Assembly (NCBI RefSeq): GCF_026151205.1
Contig: NC_087076.1
Coordinates: forward strand, 21,694,828 to 21,758,827
Length of the DNA stretch: 64,000 nucleotides
Source of the DNA: Bolinopsis microptera
Taxonomy: Eukaryota; Ctenophora; Tentaculata; Lobata; Bolinopsidae
Direction: 5' to 3'
Part shown: piece after piece, positions 24,672 through 36,581 of the stretch
Numbering within the stretch: position 1 is the stretch's first letter
Layout: the number at the start of each line of letters is the position of its first letter
The notes under the pieces: generated by a model
Databases searched by the model: none
What the model saw: the letters and a program-made list of their open reading frames with translations, nothing else
What the model was told of the DNA's origin: nothing
Program-made: the position numbers and the translations under genes

Positions 24672-25352
24672 ATATAATCTAGTTTTTAGTTATTTTGAAA
24701 TGTTATAATTTTGTGCCGCGGAATTATTTTGAAGCGTGTTATCCCTTGTTTTTAAACCTTCAAATGCGGAATCCGAACAAATAGATTGACGCAATTTTTA
24801 ATGATTTTTAAGAGATCGCTTCAAAAGCATTTAATCTTTCAGACAATATTATGATAATAATATGTTAGCTTATCTGTAGTCTAATCAGTTGATTTGATAA
24901 ATATAATATATCTATATATACAATATAACATCTTCATTCTTCAGAGAAACATTGTTCAATCAATAACTCATTGTTAACAGTTGTTAAAATATAACTTATA
25001 ATATTACGTTGTTTTTAATACCACATACCAAGAAAACTTCTTATTTTCTAACATTTCAGAGATACGTAGTAAGGCATGGCCAATATTTTCTTTTTTCAAA
25101 TTACAAAAATGCACAATCACAATACTGTGGTACCCGGATCAGTTTAAAGTTTTAGTCAGATCAGAATGACAATATTTTACGGACAAGTATCAATAATGGC
25201 AATCTTCTTATTCGCTTAATTTCGACTCTTTTGTTATAATAATCCCATGGCTCTAGTACAACTATTGTACGATATCCATATTATATCTGTAATTTAACAT
25301 TGTCACATTATATATCATTTTGTAGCATGATATAATAACAGCAGCTGTAAAC

Positions 25353-28300
25353 ATGGACACTGGAAGTGAATTGGTAGTGAGGAGGATTAATACAGGAACT
25401 AAATACAGGGTATGATGTTCTTTGAGATTGTAATGTAAAACTGAAAGTACGCTTTCTTCTGAATAACCTTACTTTAATTTGGTCAAGTATCCAGATCAAT
25501 GGCCTCTTGATACAATGGCACCATTGTTTTTGTTTTGGATTTCCATTTTCCTCCCAATCTCATTGTCCTTCAACAATCTACTAAATAATAATGTTCAACA
25601 TCCATGGGTGCGTGTGTCATTTACAAAACGCTTAATCAACAGTAAGAGTTATGGGACTGGTTTGTTCGGCATAAAAATCCTGATATTTTTGTTGACTGAC
25701 CCTGTAAAAATAATTCTCCCAATATTTCAGGATTTCTACTCGTGGCCGGATGAAGAGCTAGATGAGATGGAGAGTACACTGGCTATCCAGCAATTCATCC
25801 AGCAGAAGATACGACGAGACTTTACTGATATCGAGGGGATATTGGAACTGCCCCTGAAAGTGGATGTTAATGTTTGGAACTACGAGCACCTCAGGTATTA
25901 TACTCCATCATTGGACTCAAGTGTTGGCAAATGTAGCCGAAAAATCCATATAATATATAGACTTTATTTCTTGAAATTTATCAATCTTCTTTAATGTTGC
26001 CACCCGAACAAAGCACATGTATCTGTCACGTGATATATACTATACATATGTCACGTGATATCTACTATACATATGTCACTTGATATCTACTATACAGTCT
26101 CCCCCAGGCAGTTTTGTATGCAGCTTAATGAGCTGTGTGTGATGTTACAACCAGTTTGTAACTCCGAGACTTGTTCCCAGATGACTGCCACTGCTAGCTG
26201 GATCTTCCTTTGTGCCGTGAGTTGTTTTTTAGTACTGTTATTTGTAAGTACTTTGTTAGTACTGTGATTTGTAAGTACTTTGTTAGTTCTGTAATTTGTT
26301 AGTACTTTGTTAGTACTGTAATTTGTTAGTACTTTGTTACACATACTGTATATATAATATATATAAACAAAAGCTCTAAGAAACAGATAGTAAACAAAGT
26401 AAACATTTCTGTCCCCTAATCTTTCTCAAACAAAAGTCATGCAATCTGCATACTTCTCCATTTAACTCTATTCTGAGCAATTAACGTTAAATAGTTCAAA
26501 TCACATAAATTATTTAACGATAATTTTCGGACACTAAGGTCGTGTAGAATCAGTGAGAAAAGGTTTGACTGCGGTCTTCCACGCCACCCTTGAAGCTGTA
26601 AGGTGTTGACAGCAAAAACAAGCGACGAATAGGCTGGGCCATCTGTAGGCCCCCGCAGTACATGTCCGAGCATCCTCCACCGACTACGAGCCACTTTAGC
26701 TGACAATGGTTCGCTATTGCAGCGTTTATACAAGTTCTTGTTGGAGATGATGTGAGGGTATTTGTAATTCAAAATTGATCGCAGATGACGTCTGTGAGCA
26801 ATATCTAGTTTTTCCAATACTGATTTAGGGGGAAGTTGGTCGTTTACCACCTGACAGTCTATGCAACGTCTATGCAACGTCCGTGCAACAACAAAAGAAC
26901 CGTCTATGCAACGTCTATGCAACGTCCCTGCACAATGAACACTCTATGCACACTCCCTGCACGGTCAGTCTATGCAACGTCTATGCAACGTCTATGCAAC
27001 GTCTATGCAACGTCCCTGCACAGTACCATATGAACACCGGCTACTAGCCGGCTACTAACCGGCTAGTAGCCACTTTTGTAATAACAGCTCCTCAACTTCA
27101 CATTAACAACCGGCTACTAACCGGCACTTGAAAAGTGGTCACTAGCCGGCTACTAACCGGCTACTAGCCGGCTAGTGACCACAAAGTGGCTACTAACCGG
27201 CTACTAAGCGGTCACTAGCCGGCTATTAGCCGAGCTCTAAAGCAGACCTACTAGTAGCCGGTTCCAAACCGGCTACTAGCCGGCACTTAGAAAGTGGTCA
27301 CTAGCCGGCTACTAACCGGCTACTAACCGGCTAGTAACCACCAAGTGGCTACTAACCGGCTACTAACCGGTCACTAGCCGGCTCTTAAGCGGACCTACTA
27401 GTAGCCGGTTCCAAACCGGCTACTAGCCGGCACTTAGAAAGCGGTCACTAGCCGGCTACTAACCGGCTACTAACCGGCTAGTAACCACCAAGTGGCTACT
27501 AACCGGCTACTAACCGGTCACTAGCCGGCTCTTAAGCGGACCTACTAGCCGGCACTCGAAAAGCGGTCGCTAGCCGGCTACTAACCGGCTACTAACCGGC
27601 TAGTAACCACCAAGTGGCTACTAACCGGTCACTAGCCGGCTCTAAAGCGGACCTTCTAGTTCCAAACCGGCTACTAGCCGACACTTGAAAAGCGGTCACT
27701 AGCCGGCTGGTGGGTACTAGCTGGTTAGTAGACGGCTACTAACCGGCTAGTACTAACCTGCTCTAGGCGACTCTAAATCAGACCGGCTATAATTCATTAT
27801 TGCCAAATAAACAAATTATTTGAAACAAATTATTTGAAACTTGTTATTTGAAACTTGTTATTTGAAACAAATTATTCAATGAAACTAATAAATCAATGAA
27901 ACTAATAAATCAATGTTTTAGCTCATTTTACAAAGTCAAATATTTAAAACAATTAAAATTGTATAGTGCTCAATTTGTAAATGACTAGTTGATCTTTGCT
28001 ATTGGAAGTTTGTCAAGGACTGGCAGCTAGCGGGGCAAGGAATGCACGGGCTTAGGGGCTTTTGTGCACACCAGAACACTAGCTCGGTAGATTTTTGGAA
28101 ACTAGAAGGACTGAAAACTAAAATTGTTTTTGATGGAGGCTGAGGCATGTTTTTGAGAGGGACGGTATAATAGCTTGTGGTAACAACTGGCCTTTACTTT
28201 AATAGGATTAAGTTTTAGTTTTAGGACAGGAAGAAGGCATTAAGAAGATTTGCTCTTTGTTTACAAGGCAGAATATAAGCAATGTTGGTTATAATATGTA

Positions 28301-31300
28301 TCAATATCTAGATCTTCGTTTATCAATTTTCACTAAATGGGTTTAAAATTTTAATAGGGAGGGAAATTCATCAACTTTATTAAGTACCTATCAAAAATAA
28401 ATCTTATATCAATGTAATATATTAAAAATCATAATCCTAAGTCTAATAATAAATCTGTTAAAAACACTTTCTCACCACACTGCGCTCACACACGTTAGTA
28501 AGACAAAAGAAAATGCACACCCAGCTTATTTTCAATTTCAAGATAATCATTTTGGATGTGTGGACCCTAGGGTAGACTTAATGTCAAAATTTAGATTAGA
28601 GCATTCGAAATCTTTGTTTGTCCAATCAAGATCAGCATGGTTATGCTGGTTGACGAGCAGTGATTGCTTCATCCTAGACTTCAGGCAGGCCACACTTAGA
28701 CAGTAGTCACGTATACCAAGCTTAGGCACAATTACGTTCCAAATACGAGTCGTTCTGCTATTGAAGTTGTCAGGGGGGTCTGCTTGGCTTAGTATAAGGG
28801 TGGGTTTCCTACTTGAGCAGGTGAAATTTTCATGGAGGGAAATCGGAGCACGGAATTTCATGATTTTATAGAGTTCAAGGAAACAATGGTAAGTGTACAG
28901 GTTTTGGACGGCAAGTATTCCGTGTTCCTTGAACAAAGGTTTCGTGTGCTCTTTCAAGAAAAATTTTTTGTTCAGATTTTGGTTGCCAAACGGTCGAGCA
29001 CGAGCACAGGTCTTAAATCTATCTAGGTATGCCTCCCTGTCGCCAAACAGTACCCTGAGACAATATTTTTGTGCTTTGAATACAGAACTTATACGAGTTT
29101 TGGCTGCCCCACCCCAAACCGTGATACAATAGGAGAGGTGTGATTCAAATAGAGTGTAATACAACTGGCGGTGTAAGAAATCTGGGAGGGAGCAGCGTAG
29201 GCGGCAGAGAGTTGATGTTGCATGGCTGAGAGAACGCCTAAGTGATTTTATATGTTCTTCCCAGGTTAGCTTTTCATCGATGACGACTCCCAGAAACTTA
29301 GCAGATGCAACTTGTTTTATTGGAAAGTTATCAATGGTTAGAGTATATTCAGAATTATTGTCAGTCTGGGAGGACGATGCTGGTTTAAAGTGGATGAAAC
29401 AGCATTTAGACAAGTTGACATGGAGTTTGTTTGCTCGCATGTAGGAATATAAACTAGCTAAAAGAGAATTACCACGCATATATGCCTCCTTTTTAGATTT
29501 CCCAGTCACAAATATATTGGTGTCATCAGCGAAGGTGACAAATGATCCCAAACTGGAGCTGTTGGCGATATCATTAATATATAGGAGAAATAAGAGAGGT
29601 CCAAGAATCGAACCCTGAGGGACTCCAAACTGTATTTTCAAGGCGTCAGATTTCTCACCAACAACTTCAGTATATTGTGATCTATTTGTTAAGTAACTTT
29701 TTATAAGATCATTTGCCACCCCACGTATCACATAGCCCTGTAATTTGACGAGTAATGTACCATGATCTATTGTATCAAAAGCTTTGCTAAGGTCTATGAA
29801 TATGCCTAAGACATGATGCTTAAGTTTTAGAGATTATTTTAATTTTATTATTATTAATTATTAAAATGAATTATTTGAAACAAGTTATTTGAAACACGTT
29901 ATTTGAAAGTAAGTTCCAAAATCGATTACAACATTTTTATGAAAAATAAAAAAATACTGAAAACTGATTACATTCAATTTCTTCGTGGTGGAGGAGCAGT
30001 GTAATTGTTTTTGGGCGCTAGGACGACGCCTTGGGTACAAAGGGTCCTAAGAGTGGCAAGATTACGGTTGCAGATCTCGTTTGCGAAGGTGTAAACACTA
30101 GGAAGTCTGACGTCTCGTAGTTGCAGCAGTGCGTGTTGGACACCTGGTAGGTCAACTTTTGCTGCTTCAGCGATACATCGCTTTCTTGAGAAGTGACTCC
30201 GAGAAATGTGTATCTGCTCCAGAGCGGCAGACTTTGAGAGACCAGAGTTGACTAGCTAGTGCCGGCTAGTAGCCGGTTTGGAACCGGCTACTAGTAGGTC
30301 TGCTTTAGAGCTCGGCTAATAGCCGGCTAGTGACCGGTTAGTAGCCGGTTAGTAGCCACTTGGTGGTTACTAGCCGGTTAGTAGCCGGTTAGTAGCCGGC
30401 GAGTGACCGCTTTTCAAGTGCCGGCTAGTAGCCGGTTTAGAACCGGCTACTAATAGGTCTGCTTTAGAGCCGGCTAGTGACCGGTTAGTAGCCGGTTAGT
30501 AGCCACTTGGTGGTTACTAGCCGGTTAGTAGCCGGTTAGTAGCCGGCTAGTGACCGCTTTCTAAGTGCCGGCTAGTAGCCGGTTTGGAACCGGCTACTAG
30601 TAGGTCTGCTTTAGAGCTCGGCTAATAGCCGGCTAGTGACCGCTTGGTAGCCGGTTAGTAGCCACTTTGTGGTCACTAGCCGGCTAGTAGCCGGTTAGTA
30701 GCCGGCTAGTGACCACTTTTCAAGTGCCGGTTAGTAGCCGGTTGTTAATGTGAAGTTGAGGAGCTGTTATTACAAAAGTGGCTACTAGCCGGCTAGTAGC
30801 CGGCTAGTAGCCGGTGTTCATATGGTACTGTGCAGGGACGTTGCATAGACGTTGCATAGACGTTGCATAGACGTTGCATAGACGTTGCATAGACTGACCG
30901 TGCAGGGAGTGTGCATAGAGTGTTCATTGTGCAGGGACGTTGCATAGACGTTGCATAGACGGTTCTTTTGTTGTTGCACGGACGTTGCATAGACGTTGCA
31001 TAGACTGTCCGGAGGTAAACGACCAAGTTGCCGATTTAGGGGCAGCCCAGCAAGATGAATTGTACATTAAAACGGATACTACCAGAGCCTCATACAACAG
31101 AAGCCTCTTGCTCAGAGGGATCTTATGGTTCCAAGCTTTCTTGTATTTGTTAAACGCGGCATATCCCAGACATATCCTTCTAGAGATGTCCTCCTTGCTA
31201 CAAAGCATGGAGCCAAGCGTGATACTCTTTCTCCAGAGCTCGTTCCCTGCAATTGGCTTACCCTGATCGTCTTTAGCTCCCTTTTCAGCTAAGTACACAT

Positions 31301-34300
31301 GAGTGAAATCAGTTTTGTCTTCGTTAACGAAGAGATTCCAATCTTTAAGGACTTCTGTTGCAATAGGCAACAGCTCCCTCAAATTGTCTTCATCTTCATC
31401 ATTGAAGTCGATATCATCAGCATACTCACTGTCAAGTGGAAGACCAATATCGGTGATAGGTGGGTTAGGCCTATTCGTTGCAGTTTCAAGCCTGTTACGG
31501 AGGTCACGCAAGGCACCCGCTAAGACAAGTGTGAACAAGCATCCAGACAGACAGTCACCTTGGAATGCACCGAGAAAACTCTGGAATTCAGCAGACAGTG
31601 TACCGTTGATGTTGACTTTGAGCTTGGTGTTGGAAAGCAAAAGTCTTACCAAACGGACTTCGTCATCATCACAGCCACACTCAACAAGAAGATCGAGGAT
31701 GGTAGATCGTCGTATAGTGTCAAAGGCACTAGACATGTCGATCCCCATACGATGGTATTCCCACCTCTTCCTCTGGACAACTGATAACATCACACGCTGG
31801 CACCATACAATGTCAGCACATGATCTACCCTGCTTGTAAGCACATTGCCATGGACCAGTGAAGGCATTGACTTTATTCTCAATTCTCTTCAAGGTTGCCA
31901 TTGAAAGAATCTTTCTAACAGCATTTGAGAGAGTGAGGGGTCGTAGATTCTTCACTGGACCAATGGGCTTATTTGGCTTCTGTAAGGGGGTAATGTTTGC
32001 CTGTCCAATGGGGTCAAGGTAGGAATTGGTCTCAAAGCTTCTATTGATAATGTCTGCAAAACGTCTGTGTACTGATCCAGTAGAATACTTGAGAAGCTCA
32101 TTAGGAATCCCATCTGGGCCGTTAGCTCGACCATTTTTGAGACTTCTAGCAGCTGATCCGATTTCTTCACTAGTGAATGGCTTAACTAGTGGGCGAGGAG
32201 GTCCTAAAAAAGGTTCTAAAGGTGCTTCATCACGAGTAAGTTGTTGCTCAAGGTACTTAGCAACTACGGCAGCTTTACCAGTGTCTGTTGCAATATTGCA
32301 CCCTTGCTCATCATGAACACCAATACAAGAAGGGGCTTTAGGTAAGTTCAGGGTTCGAACAGCTTCAAACATTTTCTTACTATCTGTTGTTGAACTGATG
32401 GTATTACAGATAGCATCAGCAGCAGCTGATCGTATGTTAGAAAGTCTCTGCTTGATCTGATTGGTGAGGCAGTTAATAGATGATCTAAGTGAGGTTCTGT
32501 CTAAAGACTGGTTATCATTAAGCTGCTGTCTCAACAAGTAACGCTGGCTAGATAAGTTTTTCACCTCATCATCGTCACTGCGATTACGTTTCCTGTGTCT
32601 GATGACACCAATTGACGATTTTGCAGCATCCTTTATGGACTCAAGTAAGCCATTCAAGTCTGAATTTGGATCCAGAGCAGAAACAGTGTTACTTAAGTTA
32701 TCATCTAAGGATTGACGATATTTCACCTGAATGGTGGGGTTCGAGGTGAGTTCAGAGGTGTTGAACTTTAAGGATGACTTGGAGTGGCGTTTATAGCAAA
32801 GACAGATGTCCTTAAAGTCTACTCTAGTGACAACAAATCTGTGATCAGAGTATGTCAAGGTGCCTGCATAAGATCTAGAATCTTGTAGCATTGGCTTCGA
32901 CCTACTTCGACACAGGATGAAATCGATCTGAGAATAGACCGGGATCGTCTTTTTACTATTTCGCCCGGCACTCCAGTCCTTCCTCCAGCCAGTGTAGGTG
33001 GTCGTATGTCGAGCAGGATGATAAAAACCAGTGTTGGAGGCAAAGAGGTCAAATTCTGATAACAAGTCTAACAAGTTTTCTCCCATATCGTTGCGCAAAC
33101 CCATACCATGTTTACCCATGAAACGACCAAAACCAAAGTCCTTATCTGAAGCAGTCATTTTTCCCAACTTTGAATTAAAATCCCCCAAAAGAAATATCTC
33201 AACATTAGCAGGGACGTTTAGAGCATCCCTAACTTGGCCGTAAAAATTAATCAACAGTTGTTGATCATTATCTGCAAGTTTCTTGTGTGGCCCATATACA
33301 TTGACCACCCTACATTTGATAAATTTTCCAGATTTTGTAGGGAGTTCTAGGTCCAAAAAGCTTACTCGATCACTGATACTGTTCCAGCATACCACAGAGT
33401 CAATAAATCGGGGACTGATAACAAAACCGAGTCCATAGTGCCGGCCATTTTTCTGCTCAAACAATAATAGTTTGTATCCGTTGCTAAGACTGCAAGAATC
33501 CGGTTTTACAACCTTAGTCTCCTGAATAGCGCAGATATCTATGCCGTACCGTAGACAATCGGTACCCAGTTGCTCCCGTTTGCTGTGGATGTCGTCTGGA
33601 TCATCACAAGAACCGAGGCCACGTATGTTAAAGGTGGCGAAGCTGATGAGGAGTGTAGCAAACAGGGATCGTCCTGCAGCTGAGGTAAACATTACGGAGG
33701 GCGATGTTGTCGTCTCTCCGCCGCTGGCGTTACCCATACGGTCCATCTAAATACTGTATTATGTATGAAATTATTGGGCTGAACCAGCATACCACGCTTA
33801 CCATATTGGTACATGATAGACTGAAGAGTGTTGCATTTTGCGATTGGAACAAAGAGAATTAAAGGGATGAAAAGTAGATGTAGAAATAGTCGCACCGAAT
33901 CTACCAATGATATCCACTACATATTCACATCTACTACATATCCACTACATTACATATACTATTCTGTATCCACTACATTACATATACTATTCTGTAGCCA
34001 CTACATTACATCTACTATTCTGTATCCACATTCCACTGTATTACATCTACTATTCTGTATCCACTGCATTACATCTACTATTCTGAATCCACTACATTAC
34101 ATCTACTATTCTGTAGCCACTACATTACATCTACTATTCTCCCTGTATTCAGGTGCACAAAGAACCAAAGGAATGTTGTGCAATAGACTACATTAGACAT
34201 ACGTTGGACGGTGCTGCCAGCATACTGAACAGTAACAAATACTTTCCTAGCAGGTTAGCGGAGTCACCATTTCTTTGTTTACTATAATATTTTCCATCAT

Positions 34301-36581
34301 CATTGCATTTTTTATAAGTTTGGGAACAACATTAAAGCAAATTTAACCAAGATTTTTAACCAATTTGTTCAACAAATCTTTACCCATATCTAACAAAATC
34401 GGACACCATTAAATTGTACGAGATTTTCATGTTTCCCTGTTTGATAAGATCAGTTTATTGAGCAGGGTAAACATAAAGGACAGCTCCGTCAACAAACTCC
34501 CCTCCACCTGTAGACGTGTCTACAGGATCTTCTCTCATGCTTACTTCCACCACAAGACCATCTACGACGACTTCGAGGTAAGTTCTGCCGGATAAGTTCA
34601 GTACAACCAACGACAAATTGTTCAATTGTCGTTGTGTCGTCAGTCATAGCTGCTTGATTTGAATGACTGGTTTGTGTGGTTTCTTTTCAAATTTAATGGA
34701 AAGACATATAATTAATTTTTTCCGAAGTCGTTTTCGGCTGGTAGATCAATATCATGAGATGCTTTTGTGAGGATTCAATGGGAAATTTTATGCACTTTTT
34801 CAAACACAAGGATATATTTTGAACAGTCAACATACCCCCGAAAATCAATTATGTTGTATCGCTTCTCGGCCTTTTGGCTAAGATCAAGTGTAGTATCTGT
34901 TCTTATCAGTTTAATATCTGATACGCTACTCATCGAGTAGCTTCAATATTAAATTGATTTTTGGAAATCGGTCTCGGATGTGAAGCTTGCTTCAGCCAGA
35001 CCACGAGTCTTCCCCGTATTGCAGTACCTCGGGGCTAGGCTCACCTCCCTTTGGGGAGGCCCTATTAATGAGAAAGAGTTTATCATACATGCTTGTGTAC
35101 AAGCAAGCACAAACTTGCATGGGTCGACTGTGAATAGATTCCCGAGAGATACGTCATGTTAAAACGTCAGCCTGTTAGGCGAGTGTCTAAATGCAATGCC
35201 AGACAAATGACGTAGAGGGTTCATAAATAGCTATAATAATTAATATGACGGTACCATGACACCTTAAATTATAACATGGTCTTCTTCAGGGCCGGACGAT
35301 GTTGTGTCACAGGTTTGACCGGTGGGTTAAGAAGTTTGACCTCATCACACCGGACCTATTGATTGTTCCTCTTGATGACAACTCTGACAATCTTAGTGAC
35401 AACTCCGATGGAGATGGGTGAGTGTATTCATGACAAATTAGAAATTATAATCTTCCTATTACTCGACCTTGGGAGTCCTGTGTATACATATTTACCCTCA
35501 TATTGTAGCGTATCAGTTTATTGCTGTAATAATAATTCGTTGGCAAAACAAACTATTTTGCTCAAGCTGACAGTTTGTCCAATCTTAGTTTGAACGGTAT
35601 AAAGAAGTTCAATACCTCTTACGGAAATTCGTATCGCTGATTGTTGTATTTTATTTTATCATCCCAGGTATTCAACCCTAATCAACAACTCTGTCATAGA
35701 GGCACCGAATTACAAGGTTAGATACTAAGATACGAGCTTGTTAGTGGGAGTGGAGAATGGAATGCGAGTGGCAAATGGAATGCTGAGAGCTGAGTGAAGT
35801 TCAACACAAGTGTGATGTGTGAATGGAGCTGTTTGCCTGTGTGAAGAGAGTGATTTAATACTAGGAGTTTACGGATTTATGAGAGTTTGAGTGATTTTAT
35901 TTAATACTATATTGAACTATTGGTGTTTGTGCGAACATTTATAATGTTGTGTGAGAACTAAACTATAGTGAAGTGAGATTTTTCAGCACTGGAACATATC
36001 ACACCAAATTTATACCTTCCTTACAAAGTTGTTTTCTGTTTCAAGCGTCATGATCATTGATTATTGATTATGGACAACTCTATTTTATAATACAACAATC
36101 TCTTAATTTTACAGCCAGTCTTAATTTTACAGCCAGTCAAAACATATGATAAATATTCATATTTTATTGTGATATGGTAGCTACAACCATAGAATTATGG
36201 TGCAATATGGCTAAACTCAAAAGTGCTATAAATTTGGCACCTAGATTTGCTATGAAATTGTCTATCGCAGCTTGGCTGCGTTAGATTAAGACTGAAAATA
36301 TCACCTCTTATCTTAGTAGCAAACGTTACAACCGTATACTCTAAAATATCCAAAAGCAAAATGACTAGTGAGACACAATTTGAATTATCATACTCGGTTA
36401 AGCGTTTATTTTTCGATTTGCATCTAAAGGATTATAAACTTTGACTCAGGATCAAGAGGATGAAGGCCAATACGCAACAGTTAGCGAACACTCCCCCCAA
36501 CCCAACAGCACTGTTGAACCCGATATAGACGTTGAAGATGAAGATAGTGATGAAGACGATGAGACGACCATCCGAGAATAA
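25353..36581 (+). CDS. MOB4: MOB kinase activator-like 4 (phocein)
   Basis: Eight exons: 25353-25409, 25731-25894, 26108-26216, 34153-34253, 34466-34577, 35290-35417, 35668-35716 and 36450-36581, all phase-consistent, giving 283 residues. Exon 2 starts [18 protein letters not shown] and includes [10 protein letters not shown], close to the MOB4 N-terminus. Exon 3 has [11 protein letters not shown] with the C-x4-C zinc ligands, and exon 5 has [10 protein letters not shown] with the H-x4-H pair. MOB4 is a subunit of the STRIPAK PP2A complex and acts in cytoplasm and at membranes. Animal MOB4 is about 225 residues; exons 6-8 add a Ser/Asp/Glu-rich tail of about 60 residues ending DDETTIRE. Intron 3 is about 7.9 kb and full of transposons; intron 5 holds a U2 snRNA gene. 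The acidic tail is the only unusual part. Confidence 0.93.
26026..26097. repeat. 25-bp triplicate next to MOB4 exon 3
   Basis: Three imperfect copies of a gtcacgtgatatctactatacat-type unit end at the polypyrimidine tract of MOB4 exon 3. Two of the copies carry a CACGTG palindrome. Confidence 0.75.
26225..26341. repeat. minisatellite in MOB4 intron 3
   Basis: Tandem copies of a ~36-bp unit built from gttagtactgtaatttg and taagtactttgtta half-units, starting just after the exon 3 donor. Confidence 0.8.
28547..29830 (-). mobile_element. 5'-truncated LINE inside the foldback element
   Basis: Minus-strand RT fragment of the jockey/CR1 type. The frame opens at about 29830 with [18 protein letters not shown] (the palm Asp motif), then [20 protein letters not shown], then the catalytic [28 protein letters not shown] and a C-terminal tail with SYCITVWGG and [12 protein letters not shown], ending at 28547. 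There is no endonuclease, so it is 5'-truncated, but the remaining frame is intact. Short ttatttgaaac repeats flank it on both sides (27807-27865 and 29866-29910), so it probably inserted into a pre-existing array of them. Confidence 0.9.
29974..30252 (-). other. open 90-codon segment in the foldback core, unknown
   Basis: A minus-strand frame without an ATG runs from about 30252 to a TGA at 29974. It includes [20 protein letters not shown] and [19 protein letters not shown], a protein-like composition. It is less AT-rich than its surroundings and is the only non-repeat, non-LINE coding-like stretch inside the element. It could be the relic of an element-encoded protein or a captured host exon. 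The family is not recognised. Confidence 0.35.
33910..34142. repeat. 28-bp minisatellite in front of MOB4 exon 4
   Basis: About eight copies of a tccactacattacatctactattctgta-type unit end about 10 bp before the acceptor of MOB4 exon 4 (exon start 34153). The pyrimidine-rich unit itself supplies much of the acceptor tract. Confidence 0.85.
34858..35045 (+). ncRNA. U2: U2 spliceosomal snRNA
   Basis: The 5' part (atcgcttctcggccttttgg, then the branch-point pairing region with gtagta) is essentially invariant U2. Stem IIb is gctactc/gagtagc around an atc loop (34925-34941), with bases unlike vertebrate U2 but fully paired. The Sm site atttttgg lies at 34957-34964. Stem III is closed by ggtct/agacc. 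Stem IV keeps the tattgcagtacct loop, closed by ccccg (35012-35016) and cgggg (35030-35034), another compensated change. Length is about 188 nt, the normal size. It lies in MOB4 intron 5 on the same strand. snRNA genes normally use their own PSE-type promoter; I did not identify one. Intact pairing argues for a functional copy. Confidence 0.95.

Larger units (their letters stand above)
26832..31032. mobile_element. foldback-like element with long repetitive inverted termini
   Basis: An insertion of about 4.2 kb splits the EEP/RT LINE. Its termini are inverted: left ttggtcgtttaccacctgac (from 26836) against right ttggtcgtttacctccggac on the other strand (ending 31026). Inward of these, both arms carry tandem tatgcaacgtc units (26857-27015; 30837-31010), then long arrays of ccggctactaa-type units (about 27036-27775; about 30255-30825) in inverse orientation. 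Arms total about 0.8-0.95 kb each. The same 10-mer gatttagggg flanks both sides (26822-26831 and 31033-31042), a candidate target duplication. Foldback elements have just this plan of subrepeat-filled long inverted termini. The centre holds a second LINE and no recognisable transposase, so this copy looks non-autonomous. Confidence 0.85.
26437..33746 (-). mobile_element. EEP/RT LINE, interrupted by a foldback element
   Basis: Minus-strand non-LTR retrotransposon in MOB4 intron 3. The N-terminal part (33746 to about 31033, about 900 residues) has an AP-type endonuclease: [36 protein letters not shown] and YSDHRFVV. A reverse transcriptase follows: [35 protein letters not shown] and catalytic EYADDIDF. 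The reading frame runs to [10 protein letters not shown] and is then broken by the insertion at 26832-31032. The C-terminal domain resumes at about 26831 ([19 protein letters not shown] ... [11 protein letters not shown]) and stops at 26437. The clade looks RTE-like, but that needs phylogeny. Apart from the insertion the frame is open, so insertion of the LINE was fairly recent. Confidence 0.9.

Noticed and set aside
31303..31839. Plus-strand frames across the EEP/RT LINE
   Set aside because: They are shadows of the minus-strand RT, which carries all the catalytic motifs.
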